Below are positions 17,394 through 25,360 of a DNA stretch of 64,000 nucleotides, piece by piece (the first letter of the stretch is position 1; the number at the start of each line of letters is the position of its first letter). The translations under genes and the position numbers were made by a program. The notes under the pieces are model-generated. The model did no database searches. It saw only the letters and a list, made by a program, of their open reading frames with translations, and was not told where the DNA came from. The stretch is from NCBI GenBank assembly GCA_005223185.1, contig NJBN01000004.1, forward strand, positions 62,001 through 126,000. The letters run 5' to 3'. Source of the DNA: a candidate division LCP-89 bacterium B3_LCP. GTDB lineage: Bacteria; Electryoneota; B3-LCP.

Positions 17394-18353
17394 TTAGAGA
17401 TTGAGTCTGAGATACTGCCAATTACCACGTTGTGCGATAAGTGCATCTCTAGTTTTTTTATCTTCATCAGTTTTAAAGATTGAACTAAGTTTATGCCAGA
17501 AAGCACTTTCATCTCCGTTTGGCGTCCGGAAAATTTCTATCATAACCTCTTTTTGTTTTACCCATTCATATCCTGTTTTATGAGCGTTATGGAGGTATTT
17601 GATAACATCTGCTTGAGTATCATTCATATGAAATGTTTTCCCTTTGATTTCAACTGTAAGGTAATCTGGGGAATAATTGAATGTTTCCTCTGCGATAGCC
17701 ACATCTAACTTATCAAGCTCTGTAGCAAGCTCTCCGATGGGCAATTTGAGGGAGTTGAAGTTCAATGTTTCAAAAAATGTAGTCAGAACGATGTTTTTCT
17801 GTATCAAGCGGCTTCGTAAATCGATGTCCTCAATCAGTGAGATCGGTGCAAACACTAGGAGGATTTCATCTTGAATGAAAATGTCCTTCAATCCCAAGAA
17901 CTTGACGAACTGATTCGAGTCAATCAGTCGAGTAAAAACTAAACCAATTCGCTTCCCGCTAACCGTTCTTTGCCCTAAATAAAAAAAACCTCCTGCAATT
18001 TTCTGGAGGCTGCCTTGCAATTCGTTTACTTGAGCAATTAATTCAAGCAGGTCTTCTACTAAGAATGTATATCTTAATAAATCATCCTCATCAATCGAAA
18101 TCGGATCTACATCTAGGTGTTCATCACAAAAAGCTTCCAATTCTCCATCATACTCAACAACGGTCAGGTAACATCCATGAGGGCATCTGGGCTGTCGAAT
18201 TCTCTCTACATCTGTATATTTTGGTCTCTTGAAGGTTAGTATATTTTTATTGACTAGATCTTTGAACTGTTCACAAGAAATAGAGGTGAGCTCATTTTTT
18301 GAGAAGACAGGTCTTTGCGTTTTCTCAAGTTCTCTTAATAAGAACTCTATCAT
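17394..18353 (-). CDS. Unknown protein with Cys-rich motif and C-terminal winged-helix-like region
   Basis: A 319-residue cytoplasmic protein I do not recognise. Near residues 55-80 there is a zinc-binding-like set, CPHGCYLTVVEYDGELEAFCDEH (two Cys, Cys and His). The middle contains LVFTRLIDSNQFVKFLGL and VFAPISLIEDIDL. Residues 240-319 read FHMNDTQADVIKYLHNAHKTGYEWVKQKEVM...WHKLSSIFK...W, the pattern of a winged helix found in many phage and defence proteins. The start overlaps the upstream 369-residue gene by 4 bases (ATGA). It is the last gene of the hsdRMS-containing transcript and probably works with the gene before it. Confidence 0.65.
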   Translation of the reverse strand: MIEFLLRELEKTQRPVFSKNELTSISCEQFKDLVNKNILTFKRPKYTDVERIRQPRCPHGCYLTVVEYDGELEAFCDEHLDVDPISIDEDDLLRYTFLVEDLLELIAQVNELQGSLQKIAGGFFYLGQRTVSGKRIGLVFTRLIDSNQFVKFLGLKDIFIQDEILLVFAPISLIEDIDLRSRLIQKNIVLTTFFETLNFNSLKLPIGELATELDKLDVAIAEETFNYSPDYLTVEIKGKTFHMNDTQADVIKYLHNAHKTGYEWVKQKEVMIEIFRTPNGDESAFWHKLSSIFKTDEDKKTRDALIAQRGNWQYLRLNL

Positions 18354-19459
18354 ATCAACTTAATTCCATTTTCCTTTAGATATGCTTCAATGATGTCAGT
18401 ATATTTTTTCTTGTTAAGATCAGTAAAATTCGGTGGCTGTATCACAAAGCTTATGTTTCTTTCTCTCCCATCAACCTTGAGTCGGAATTTGAATTTCGCT
18501 TTAATAATATGACCTTTTTGCAGGCCTATGCCTAATTGCCCATCTTCAAGCGTTTCTATTATGTTTTTTGACTTCAGGGTGATTTCTGGACAGGTCAATC
18601 CTCCATAGTTCACTTTAGCTTCAACTAGCACAACAGATAGAATATTCTCATTCCCTTCATAGCTGAAAGTTCCATCTTGAAGTGGTATAAGGGTGAAAGT
18701 AGCATCTCGATCTTCCCTTTCAGCCTGGGTTTTATCCTCGATTAGAATACTTGTAAAGGCGTCAATATATTTAGTCCGATCATTAGCGTAGCGTGTTTTG
18801 ATGGATAATATCGAAGTGCTTTTATCAAACCTAAGAATATCTTCATTCGCAGGTCGAAAGAATTTGGTTTCTATTTCATCGCCTTCCCAGACAACCATTG
18901 ACCGCTTGTAAGAACCGTGCATAATAACAATAGTCGTTTGGTCGTCTTCGTTATAATGTCGGATAATGCATTCACGACCTTTGGCTAATCCTTCATAGTA
19001 GGAACTAATTTCCGCTTTGAATCTCTCCAACTTGTCAGTTGTCAAATCGAAATTCAGAGCTTCGATATTATGCTGGCTCAAGTTGCTTGTCGAATTGAAA
19101 AAGCAATAGTGATCATAGGCATAGTCATACGCCTCAGGATGGTGTACAAAGAGGTTCAAGGCAAGTTCTTCGCGCTTGCTTTCTCTCGGAGTTAAAATAG
19201 CATATTTATCTATTGCCTGAATGAGGATATTGTAGACTTTTTCGCACAGATCATTAATATGCTTGAAATCATTCTGAATGATACCGATTACTTCTTCGTT
19301 CTTATTGGAATCGATGAATTCAAGAATCGTCTCATAGTCAAATCTACTGAGAGGCAGTTGCTTATTCTCGCCAAATCTCTTTTGAAAATACTCCTTGAGC
19401 AGAGATTGTGGGACCGAATCAATAAATTTCTTCAGGTTCAAACTGCGGTGGCGTGGCAT
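18350..19459 (-). CDS. Unknown 369-residue protein downstream of hsdS
   Basis: A soluble protein with a strong AGGAG site and no recognised domain. Residues 1-170 are mostly helical and acidic (LKKFIDSVPQSLLKEYFQKRF, then FDYETILEFID). Residues 170-369 are beta-rich (TTIVIMHGSYKRSMVVWEGDEIETKFFRP, ILSIKTRYANDRTKYIDAF, VVLVEAKVNYGG). The last contains an E-x-K that could belong to a nuclease-like fold, but a full PD-(D/E)XK pattern is not clear. It starts 25 bases after hsdS and is coupled to the next gene by a 4-base overlap. The pair looks like an accessory module of the restriction locus. Confidence 0.62.
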   Translation of the reverse strand: MPRHRSLNLKKFIDSVPQSLLKEYFQKRFGENKQLPLSRFDYETILEFIDSNKNEEVIGIIQNDFKHINDLCEKVYNILIQAIDKYAILTPRESKREELALNLFVHHPEAYDYAYDHYCFFNSTSNLSQHNIEALNFDLTTDKLERFKAEISSYYEGLAKGRECIIRHYNEDDQTTIVIMHGSYKRSMVVWEGDEIETKFFRPANEDILRFDKSTSILSIKTRYANDRTKYIDAFTSILIEDKTQAEREDRDATFTLIPLQDGTFSYEGNENILSVVLVEAKVNYGGLTCPEITLKSKNIIETLEDGQLGIGLQKGHIIKAKFKFRLKVDGRERNISFVIQPPNFTDLNKKKYTDIIEAYLKENGIKLI

Positions 19460-19484
19460 GGTAAGACTCCTATATTACTATTAA

Positions 19485-20096
19485 CTATAACTCTCCACGA
19501 AAGGCTTTCGAGAGCAATGCGGGGATGAATATAGTGATCTCTTCTTGCGCTTCATGCAACAGTTTCTTCGCTTCTTCCACCTTCTTCACCAATTCCTCTA
19601 TTCGCACAACGATGCGTCGCTGCTCCACTAGTGGCGGAACAGGGATTGTAAAAGCTTCAATATCGCCGGTGCGAAGTCGGGGCATTTTAGTGCCTTCCAT
19701 TAACAAGGTGCTATATGATTTAAAATTCTCCGATCTAAGATAATAACCTAGATACTCACGGAGCAAAGCATTCGGCACCGGCAATAGTGGGAGAATATCC
19801 GTTGAGCAAATTCCTTCGAATTCAGGTATAAATACCTTGATCAAATAAGGTCTAAGTTTACCCAGTAAAACATGACGATTATCAAATTTGAATTTGTTGC
19901 TTTTAATTAACCTTCCAGGAGTCTGCTTAAAGCTGAGTAGACGTCCAGTTTCTGATTCCAAATTTTCAAGAGCGATATAGTTGAATAATTCATCAGGATT
20001 ATTCTGTGGCTTAACAGTATCTAAGTCGATTGGAGCAACTCTTTCAAGCTCTCGCCACTCCCATCCTTCCGGTAAATCAATTCGCTCCATCCGCAC
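19485..20096 (-). CDS. hsdS: Type I restriction specificity subunit, half-size
   Basis: A 203-residue HsdS-like protein. It has one target-recognition domain (LPEGWEWRELERVAPIDLDTVKPQNN...KFDNRHVLLGKLRPYLIKVFIPEFEG...GTKMPRLRTGDIEAFTIPVPPLVEQRRIV) and one conserved coiled-coil (RIEELVKKVEEAKKLLHEA). Usual HsdS has two domains and about 400 residues, so this is half a subunit; half-size subunits that dimerise are known and would read a palindromic site. It could also be a truncated gene. The start overlaps the end of hsdM by 20 bases. Confidence 0.85.
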   Translation of the reverse strand: MRMERIDLPEGWEWRELERVAPIDLDTVKPQNNPDELFNYIALENLESETGRLLSFKQTPGRLIKSNKFKFDNRHVLLGKLRPYLIKVFIPEFEGICSTDILPLLPVPNALLREYLGYYLRSENFKSYSTLLMEGTKMPRLRTGDIEAFTIPVPPLVEQRRIVVRIEELVKKVEEAKKLLHEAQEEITIFIPALLSKAFRGEL

Positions 20097-21615
20097 TCTC
20101 CCCTCTCAATAATTCCCTCATTTCCCCGATAATAGAAAATATCCGCTCTTCTTTCGAAGCAATGGATTCCAGGATCTCTTCCGGTTCAGGGTGTACCACC
20201 TTTACAGGTTCTACCAGTTCTAAAGCAGATAGTGTCATGTTATAACCATTATCAATTATGCGCTGTGCAGGTACATGCCAGGCGCGGCCTTCTTCAGTCG
20301 CTCGAGTGGGCCACTTTGCCAGTAGATCGGGGAAATCGTTGCGGTATTGGGAGCCAAATTTACGGGCTTTCTTGAGAGAAGAACCGTCGCCTTCCACGCG
20401 GTAGAACCAGACGTTTTCGGTGGGTCGTCCAGTGTTGCGAAAGATAATAAAACAGGTGGGATTGGGTGTGTAAGGCTCAAACATTCCTTTGGGTAGTGTT
20501 ACCACCGCTTGCAGATTAAAATCCTTCAGTAGCCGCTCTTTGACGGTGATGTGGCTGTTGGAATCGCCGAACAGCAGCCCGTTAGGGAAGATGATTCCTG
20601 CTGTCCCACCCGGACGTAAACTGCGCAGGGCGCAGGCTAAAAAGAGGATATACTTATCTCCCTTCTCGACACGGAGGGAACGTTTTGCATCTCCCCGTGA
20701 ACCGGAAAAGGGTGGATTCTCCATGATGTAATCGAATTGAACTTCATCCCACCTATCCTCGCTGCCGCATATAGAATCTCTGCGAATAAGGGGTGACTCA
20801 TCGAACTGATGGAGCACGGCATTCATGGCTGCAAGTCGAATAATATTTTGATCTGCCTCGAAACCATGAAGAGTTCCTCTTTGTAAGAAATCCCATTGTG
20901 CACGAGTCAGTTTATCACCGATGCCCCGGTGTACTGGCAGCCTATCTGGTCCTATTATCTCTTTGATAAATTCTGGTCTAGTGTTAGCCAGTAAAATATG
21001 TTCGTAGGCAGCAATCAGAAATCCACCGCTACCACAGGCGGAGTCGCAAACCGTCTGCCCGATCTGCGGGTTGACCATCTGTGTGATCAAGCGCACCAAA
21101 TGACGTGGCGTACGGAATTGGGCTGCTTTCTTCTGACTACCCAGGTCGCTCATTAATAGCTCGAAAAGATCACCCTTCACATCAGCGTCAATGGATCGAA
21201 AAGAAATTGGCGTTATAACATCAACTGCCCTTCGCAGAGTCGCACCGTCGGGGATTACCACTGCTGCGCCCTGAAAAACTGAACGCGCACCTGGCGATAG
21301 ATTGGGGTGCTCGGCTAACAAGGGCAGAGTGTCGCGCAAGGTACGCAGCATGCGCTCGTTGTCGGGATCAGATGTAAAGTGACTCCAACGCAAAGGTTCA
21401 AAGTCGAGTTCGCGACCGTTATAGTTAAACTTGCCGAAAATCTGCTTCGAGTTTCCGTTGTTTATGAGCCGTCTTTCAGCATCTATCTCCTCAAGCATCT
21501 TCAGAAACAGGAGGTAAGATATTTGGGTAACGTAACTCAGAGGTTCGCTAACATTTGCTTCCCACAATACCTTGCAAAGCCGCTTAAGCGTACTCTGTAA
21601 TGTCCCTGAATCCAT
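20077..21615 (-). CDS. hsdM: Type I restriction-modification DNA methyltransferase subunit
   Basis: A 512-residue N6-adenine methyltransferase. Order: the N-terminal helical HsdM_N domain (LKRLCKVLWEANVSEPLSYVTQISYLLFLKML), then the catalytic domain with S-adenosylmethionine-binding motif I (191-198, DSACGSGG) and catalytic motif IV N300-P-P-F303. Between them is the typical FRTPRHLVRLITQMVNP segment. It has an AAGGAC site upstream and follows hsdR by 9 bases. It methylates the host copy of the site recognised with HsdS and is required for cleavage by HsdR. Confidence 0.94.
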   Translation of the reverse strand: MDSGTLQSTLKRLCKVLWEANVSEPLSYVTQISYLLFLKMLEEIDAERRLINNGNSKQIFGKFNYNGRELDFEPLRWSHFTSDPDNERMLRTLRDTLPLLAEHPNLSPGARSVFQGAAVVIPDGATLRRAVDVITPISFRSIDADVKGDLFELLMSDLGSQKKAAQFRTPRHLVRLITQMVNPQIGQTVCDSACGSGGFLIAAYEHILLANTRPEFIKEIIGPDRLPVHRGIGDKLTRAQWDFLQRGTLHGFEADQNIIRLAAMNAVLHQFDESPLIRRDSICGSEDRWDEVQFDYIMENPPFSGSRGDAKRSLRVEKGDKYILFLACALRSLRPGGTAGIIFPNGLLFGDSNSHITVKERLLKDFNLQAVVTLPKGMFEPYTPNPTCFIIFRNTGRPTENVWFYRVEGDGSSLKKARKFGSQYRNDFPDLLAKWPTRATEEGRAWHVPAQRIIDNGYNMTLSALELVEPVKVVHPEPEEILESIASKEERIFSIIGEMRELLRGESADGAN

Positions 21616-21624
21616 TCTTGGTCC

Positions 21625-23961
21625 TTATGCCGCTAAAATCGTGTTTAATTCGTCCACTAACTGAACTAACTTATCCTTGCCAAACAGCCTCTCCATTCTC
21701 ATGAGTCCGCCCCATAAGGAAAACGGAGGCTTTGTGAAAAGCCGGATATCGATATTTTCGCCTGCTACTACGCGAGCTTTAAGGAGTCGAAGCATCTGGG
21801 CTTGAGCGGGATTAATGCTATCTGAATGTTCAGCTACCCAAGTATCAAAGGTACGCTCAATCCGCTCCTCTCTCGTTGGGAATTTAAACAATCCCAGAGC
21901 TGTTCTGATGAAATCCGAGAGTGATCCGGTTGGTTGTTCAAATGCTCGTCTCAAGCTGGTTTCGTCAAAGTAATATTCCGGTGAATTGAGCCGTTGCGCC
22001 AGCTCTTCCCATTCTTCTTCGGAAAGCTCATCACCACGAAATATGCGCTCTACTACCGGATCAGTTTGCTGGAGTTCGACAATTTTTTCAGCCCATTTAT
22101 CTTTATAGGTTTTACGGTCTATGGCTAAACCTTCGGGTCCGATAATGAGAATGTCCCGCTTTCGGATCTCATCGAAGAGTGATCCCTCGGGAATAGTAAT
22201 AAACTCACCTGATGATGGTAGTGGGGGTGGTGGTTCAGGTATAATTTCTCCACCCTCAGTCGGTTCCTCAGTTGGTTCCATCTGATCCGGTTTAGTACCA
22301 ATGATTTTAGGCTTATGATACAATTCACCGGGGTCGTTAAACTTCTTAGTATTCCCAACAAAATCATAGATAATGAATTCCTGTTTACCGATTTTAGGAC
22401 ACAAACGACTGCCGCGACCTCGCATTTGAGCATATTTTATCGCTGACTTCGTTGGTCGCAACATGATTAAATTTTCAATTTCCTTGTGATCGTATCCTGT
22501 ATCAAGCATATCTACTGAAATCGCCATTATCGGAAGCGGATCATATTTAAACTGATCAATTAAGGGCTTTGGATTGCTGTTATTCGAATAGCATGTGATT
22601 TTCTTGGCAAAGTCTTGTCGGACTTGTCCTGGGGAACGGTTAGTCTGCTGCGCTATGCGAAGACATGCTTCGTCAGATAACAACTTATTAAAGAGACGCT
22701 CTAATATGGAAGCTTGTCTTTCAGATATGGAAAACACAATGGTCTTTCGTGGGCGTTCTTTGGTGCGTTCTTCGTCAGCATTAAAATACTCTTGGATTAT
22801 CGTTGTCAATCGATCCTCTGATTCTACATAACGCCCCCAAGCTCCCGGTTTAATCTCATCACCTTCCCATTCGGCACCTTCGAAAGTCAAAACGCTCTCT
22901 GCCTCATAGATGCGGTACTTAGAAAGATAATCGTCATTTATGGCATCTTGAATTGGATAAGTAAATGTCGGATGGCCTTCTTGCTTGGCAGAATCCCAAC
23001 AATCATAGAAGAGGTAAGTACTGCGTACTAATTGCCGCTCGCTTTCACTGATCCATCGTAATTCGCCAGGATTTGGAGTGGCCGTTAATCCAATATGAAT
23101 AGCGTCAAAGTGTCCAAGTGTAGCCTTATGGGTTTTATAGATTGAACGATGGCATTCATCTGTAACAACCAAATCAAAGTAAGCGTGTCCGAATCCCCCT
23201 CCACCAAGCTGGCCTGCGATGGTATCCAATGTTCCAACTACGATTTGCCCTTCAAGGCTTTTTCTACCATTGATCAGTAAGGTCGAAGGCCAATCTTTCA
23301 AATAGTCATTAAATGTTTCCTTTGCTTGTTTAGCCAATTCGTGCCGGTCAGCTAAAAAAAGAACACGAGATATTACTGCTGCCTGAAACCAGCGTTTCAT
23401 TAGCATTGCAATAGTTAAGGTTTTACCGGCACCTGTAGCCATCTCTAATAGCAATCGTCGCCGACCTGAGATCAGTGCTTTGTCTGCTTCTTCTAAGCAT
23501 TTCTTTTGATAAGGACGAGTTTCTATTTCTTCACCTTTAAAAACGAACCTTGTAGGATATGCAATAGCATTTAGGGAATCTTGAAGGTTACCCCGACGAT
23601 GGTTTTTGAGGTTTGCTCGACGTTGGAGGTCGGTTAGGGTTGGCAAGCCAAGAATAGGTCTTGCATCACCATCTGTATAGTCCCAAAAGAAGTGATCCAG
23701 TCCATTGCTTAGAATTACAAACGGAGCGAGAAGTGAAATAGCGTAATCTTTAGCCTGGGCCTTGGCAGTATAGGGATCAATTGAGAATCGCTTAGCTTCG
23801 ATAACTGCAATAGGTCGGGTACGGGTATCCTTAAGGAGGTAATCAGCTCTACCGTCGGACGCTGCTTCTTCGGTGGAGACCTGCGCTTTGTTTTCGGGAT
23901 CCCATCCGGCTTCCCGCAAAAGGCGGTCAATGACTATTCTGGCATCTGGTTCGGTGGTCAT
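21625..23961 (-). CDS. hsdR: Type I restriction enzyme motor/nuclease subunit
   Basis: A 778-residue HsdR. The N-terminal nuclease region has D40 and E55-x-K57 (ADYLLKD...VIEAKR). The SF2 translocase follows: TRPYQKKCLEEADKAL, Walker A MATGAGKT (174-181), DEAD-like TDECHR (about 267-272), GLTATPN, and C-terminal helicase motifs SVDMLDTGYDHKEIENL and QMRGRGSRL. The end (FIRTALGLFKFPTREERIERTFDTW) resembles the C-terminal domain of EcoEI-type HsdR. It is first in hsdRMS, and no Shine-Dalgarno site is seen. It cuts unmethylated DNA distant from the target. Confidence 0.93.
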   Translation of the reverse strand: MTTEPDARIVIDRLLREAGWDPENKAQVSTEEAASDGRADYLLKDTRTRPIAVIEAKRFSIDPYTAKAQAKDYAISLLAPFVILSNGLDHFFWDYTDGDARPILGLPTLTDLQRRANLKNHRRGNLQDSLNAIAYPTRFVFKGEEIETRPYQKKCLEEADKALISGRRRLLLEMATGAGKTLTIAMLMKRWFQAAVISRVLFLADRHELAKQAKETFNDYLKDWPSTLLINGRKSLEGQIVVGTLDTIAGQLGGGGFGHAYFDLVVTDECHRSIYKTHKATLGHFDAIHIGLTATPNPGELRWISESERQLVRSTYLFYDCWDSAKQEGHPTFTYPIQDAINDDYLSKYRIYEAESVLTFEGAEWEGDEIKPGAWGRYVESEDRLTTIIQEYFNADEERTKERPRKTIVFSISERQASILERLFNKLLSDEACLRIAQQTNRSPGQVRQDFAKKITCYSNNSNPKPLIDQFKYDPLPIMAISVDMLDTGYDHKEIENLIMLRPTKSAIKYAQMRGRGSRLCPKIGKQEFIIYDFVGNTKKFNDPGELYHKPKIIGTKPDQMEPTEEPTEGGEIIPEPPPPLPSSGEFITIPEGSLFDEIRKRDILIIGPEGLAIDRKTYKDKWAEKIVELQQTDPVVERIFRGDELSEEEWEELAQRLNSPEYYFDETSLRRAFEQPTGSLSDFIRTALGLFKFPTREERIERTFDTWVAEHSDSINPAQAQMLRLLKARVVAGENIDIRLFTKPPFSLWGGLMRMERLFGKDKLVQLVDELNTILAA

Positions 23962-23995
23962 AACTTGTTTTTACATTGGAGTTGCACTTGTACAA

Positions 23996-24208
23996 CTATA
24001 TCAGGTCGTAGAATGTCAGCCAAAAAGGTGAAGTGTAACGCATTGAAGCGAGTATAAAAGGATTTATACCTCTATACTCTTTTTGCGATACCAGATTTTT
24101 CGGCATTTCGTTACCTTGATTCCAAGGTCTCTGCCAAGGGATTTCCCCTTTTTCAAGCAGATCACAGATTCGGTCTGTGATTACTTGATACGCATCTTTC
24201 TTTTGCAT
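23996..24208 (-). pseudogene. ArdC-like antirestriction protein, N-terminal fragment
   Basis: From the ATG at 24208, which has an excellent AAGGAG site, 70 residues match the start of ArdC-type proteins: YQVITDRICDLLEKGEIPWQRPWNQG, then NLVSQKEYRGINPFILASM and SPFWLTF, followed at once by a stop. Full-length relatives have around 300 residues with a C-terminal metallopeptidase-like domain, which is absent. ArdC binds single-stranded DNA and protects incoming DNA from restriction. This is either a relic or a stand-alone DNA-binding domain still expressed beside hsdR. The intact ribosome site and leader argue that it may still be expressed. Confidence 0.7.
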
Positions 24209-24238
24209 TTTGTACTCCTTGATTTTAGCATGCAAAAA

Positions 24239-24355
24239 GCCCGGATTTGCTAACGCTCAAGGATTCAAGCGTTGGAGGTGTTACCACTCTCCAAATCCGG
24301 GCAAAACGAGTTAAAATGCCGGGCTAACTTCCCGGCTGTGATCCTTGATGTTAGC
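24239..24355 (-). promoter_or_regulatory. Structured leader element before the ArdC fragment (pseudoknot-capable)
   Basis: Stem C: GCCCGGATTTG (24239-24249) with CAAATCCGGGC (24292-24302), 11 bp perfect. In its loop GCTAAC (24249-24254) and TCAAGGAT (24257-24264) are complementary to ATCCTTGA (24341-24348) and GTTAGC (24350-24355). Hairpin B is GCCGGG (24318-24323) with CCCGGC (24331-24336). Inside C an alternative pair AACGCT/AGCGTT competes. On the minus strand stem C is followed by TTTTT and the ArdC ribosome site, as in an attenuator. Same layout as 17223-17313. Confidence 0.52.
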
Positions 24356-25108
24356 GCTTTCAATATAACATTTATTTATGCGTAAGTCAAGCATTATTTT
24401 TAAATATCACATTATTCTTGAAATCACTTATTTACATAATATCAATCACTTACGGCATTATTACCCTAATTTTACCCCTACCTGTTTTTCACAAAGGTAT
24501 TATATTAGTTAATTATTCCCTATTTATTGCTTATTTTAACCCTATTTCATTGCTATTTCAGGGGTATTATGAGTTAAATTGTGCGGTACAATATAGAGAA
24601 TCGCATAATTTAGACCGGGGGGGGAGTAAGGATTTTCGGAATGAAAAAGCTAAAACCAAGGTGGGGGTGCTTCTCTGAAATGGGGTATTCCATCAACTCG
24701 CCCTATCGTTAAGTATTTATTAATACATAAATAATGATAGTGGGGGACTTATTCCTTAAAAGATCAAATCCAAGGTGGGAGTCCCGTTGCACACCCCCAA
24801 GGGGAAAAAACTATACCCACCCGTATCCATACACATAACAAAAGTAACGTTAGGGGGTGTCCATCACTTATGCCATCGTTTTGCGCACCACATATACCCC
24901 CAAGGGGCAATATAGCGCTGAGTAGGTATGTATGTCTCTTGCAGGAAAAAAGTGGGGCCGCTTTGTTGGCTCGCATATTGAAAGGTTCACTCTGAATAAA
25001 GCTGAGGTTACAAACCTGTCTTAAAATGCACAAAAAATAGCGATGTCTTCAAAATAGCTGGCAGAGAGATCTGGAAAAACAAAATTCTTCCAGAAATTAA
25101 AAAACCTC
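24356..25108. other. AT-rich non-coding gap between restriction module and T9SS cargo
   Basis: No gene can be supported. The only repeats I see are two copies of CCCCCAAGGGG (24794-24804 and 24897-24907) and two CCAAGGTGGG stretches (near 24657 and 24770). This gap marks the switch from minus-strand mobility genes to plus-strand secreted-protein genes. Confidence 0.5.
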
Positions 25109-25137
25109 TTGACTTTTACTTTAAGTATTCTTATATT
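25109..25137 (+). promoter_or_regulatory. Sigma-70-like promoter of the glycosidase-like T9SS gene
   Basis: TTGACT (25109-25114), 17-base spacer, TATATT (25132-25137). The leader would be about 220 bases and contains a hairpin at 25273-25309. Confidence 0.65.
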
Positions 25138-25272
25138 ATTAATTGAAAGCTTATTTTAAACTTTCATCTTGTACCTGTTCTGTTACTCTTAGATATCCAC
25201 GCCGGTGTGAAATTCTTGAGGTTTGATAATGCAGCAGGTAGAAACAAATAATACAGATTTTAAATTAATACC

Positions 25273-25309
25273 AATCCCAGGAAGGATGTATGGCATCCTC
25301 TCTGGGATT
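25273..25309 (+). terminator. Terminator-like hairpin in the leader of the 1602-residue gene
   Basis: AATCCCAG (25273-25280) pairs with CTGGGATT (25302-25309), with inner GGATG (25284-25288) and CATCC (25294-25298), followed by TTTCTCGTTT. Located 51 bases before the ATG and after the promoter, so it could act as an attenuator rather than ending an upstream gene. Confidence 0.45.
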
Positions 25310-25360
25310 TTCTCGTTTAGGATAAGTTTTATCAAACATCTAATTTAGGAGATAAAGAAA

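Noticed and set aside
24418-24678. 86-residue plus-strand frame between the restriction and cargo modules
   Set aside because: Hydrophobic start arises from AT-rich DNA; no ribosome site and no recognisable domain.
24764-25033. 89-residue minus-strand frame
   Set aside because: Composition follows C/T-rich repeats (CCCCCAAGGGG), with no family or ribosome site.
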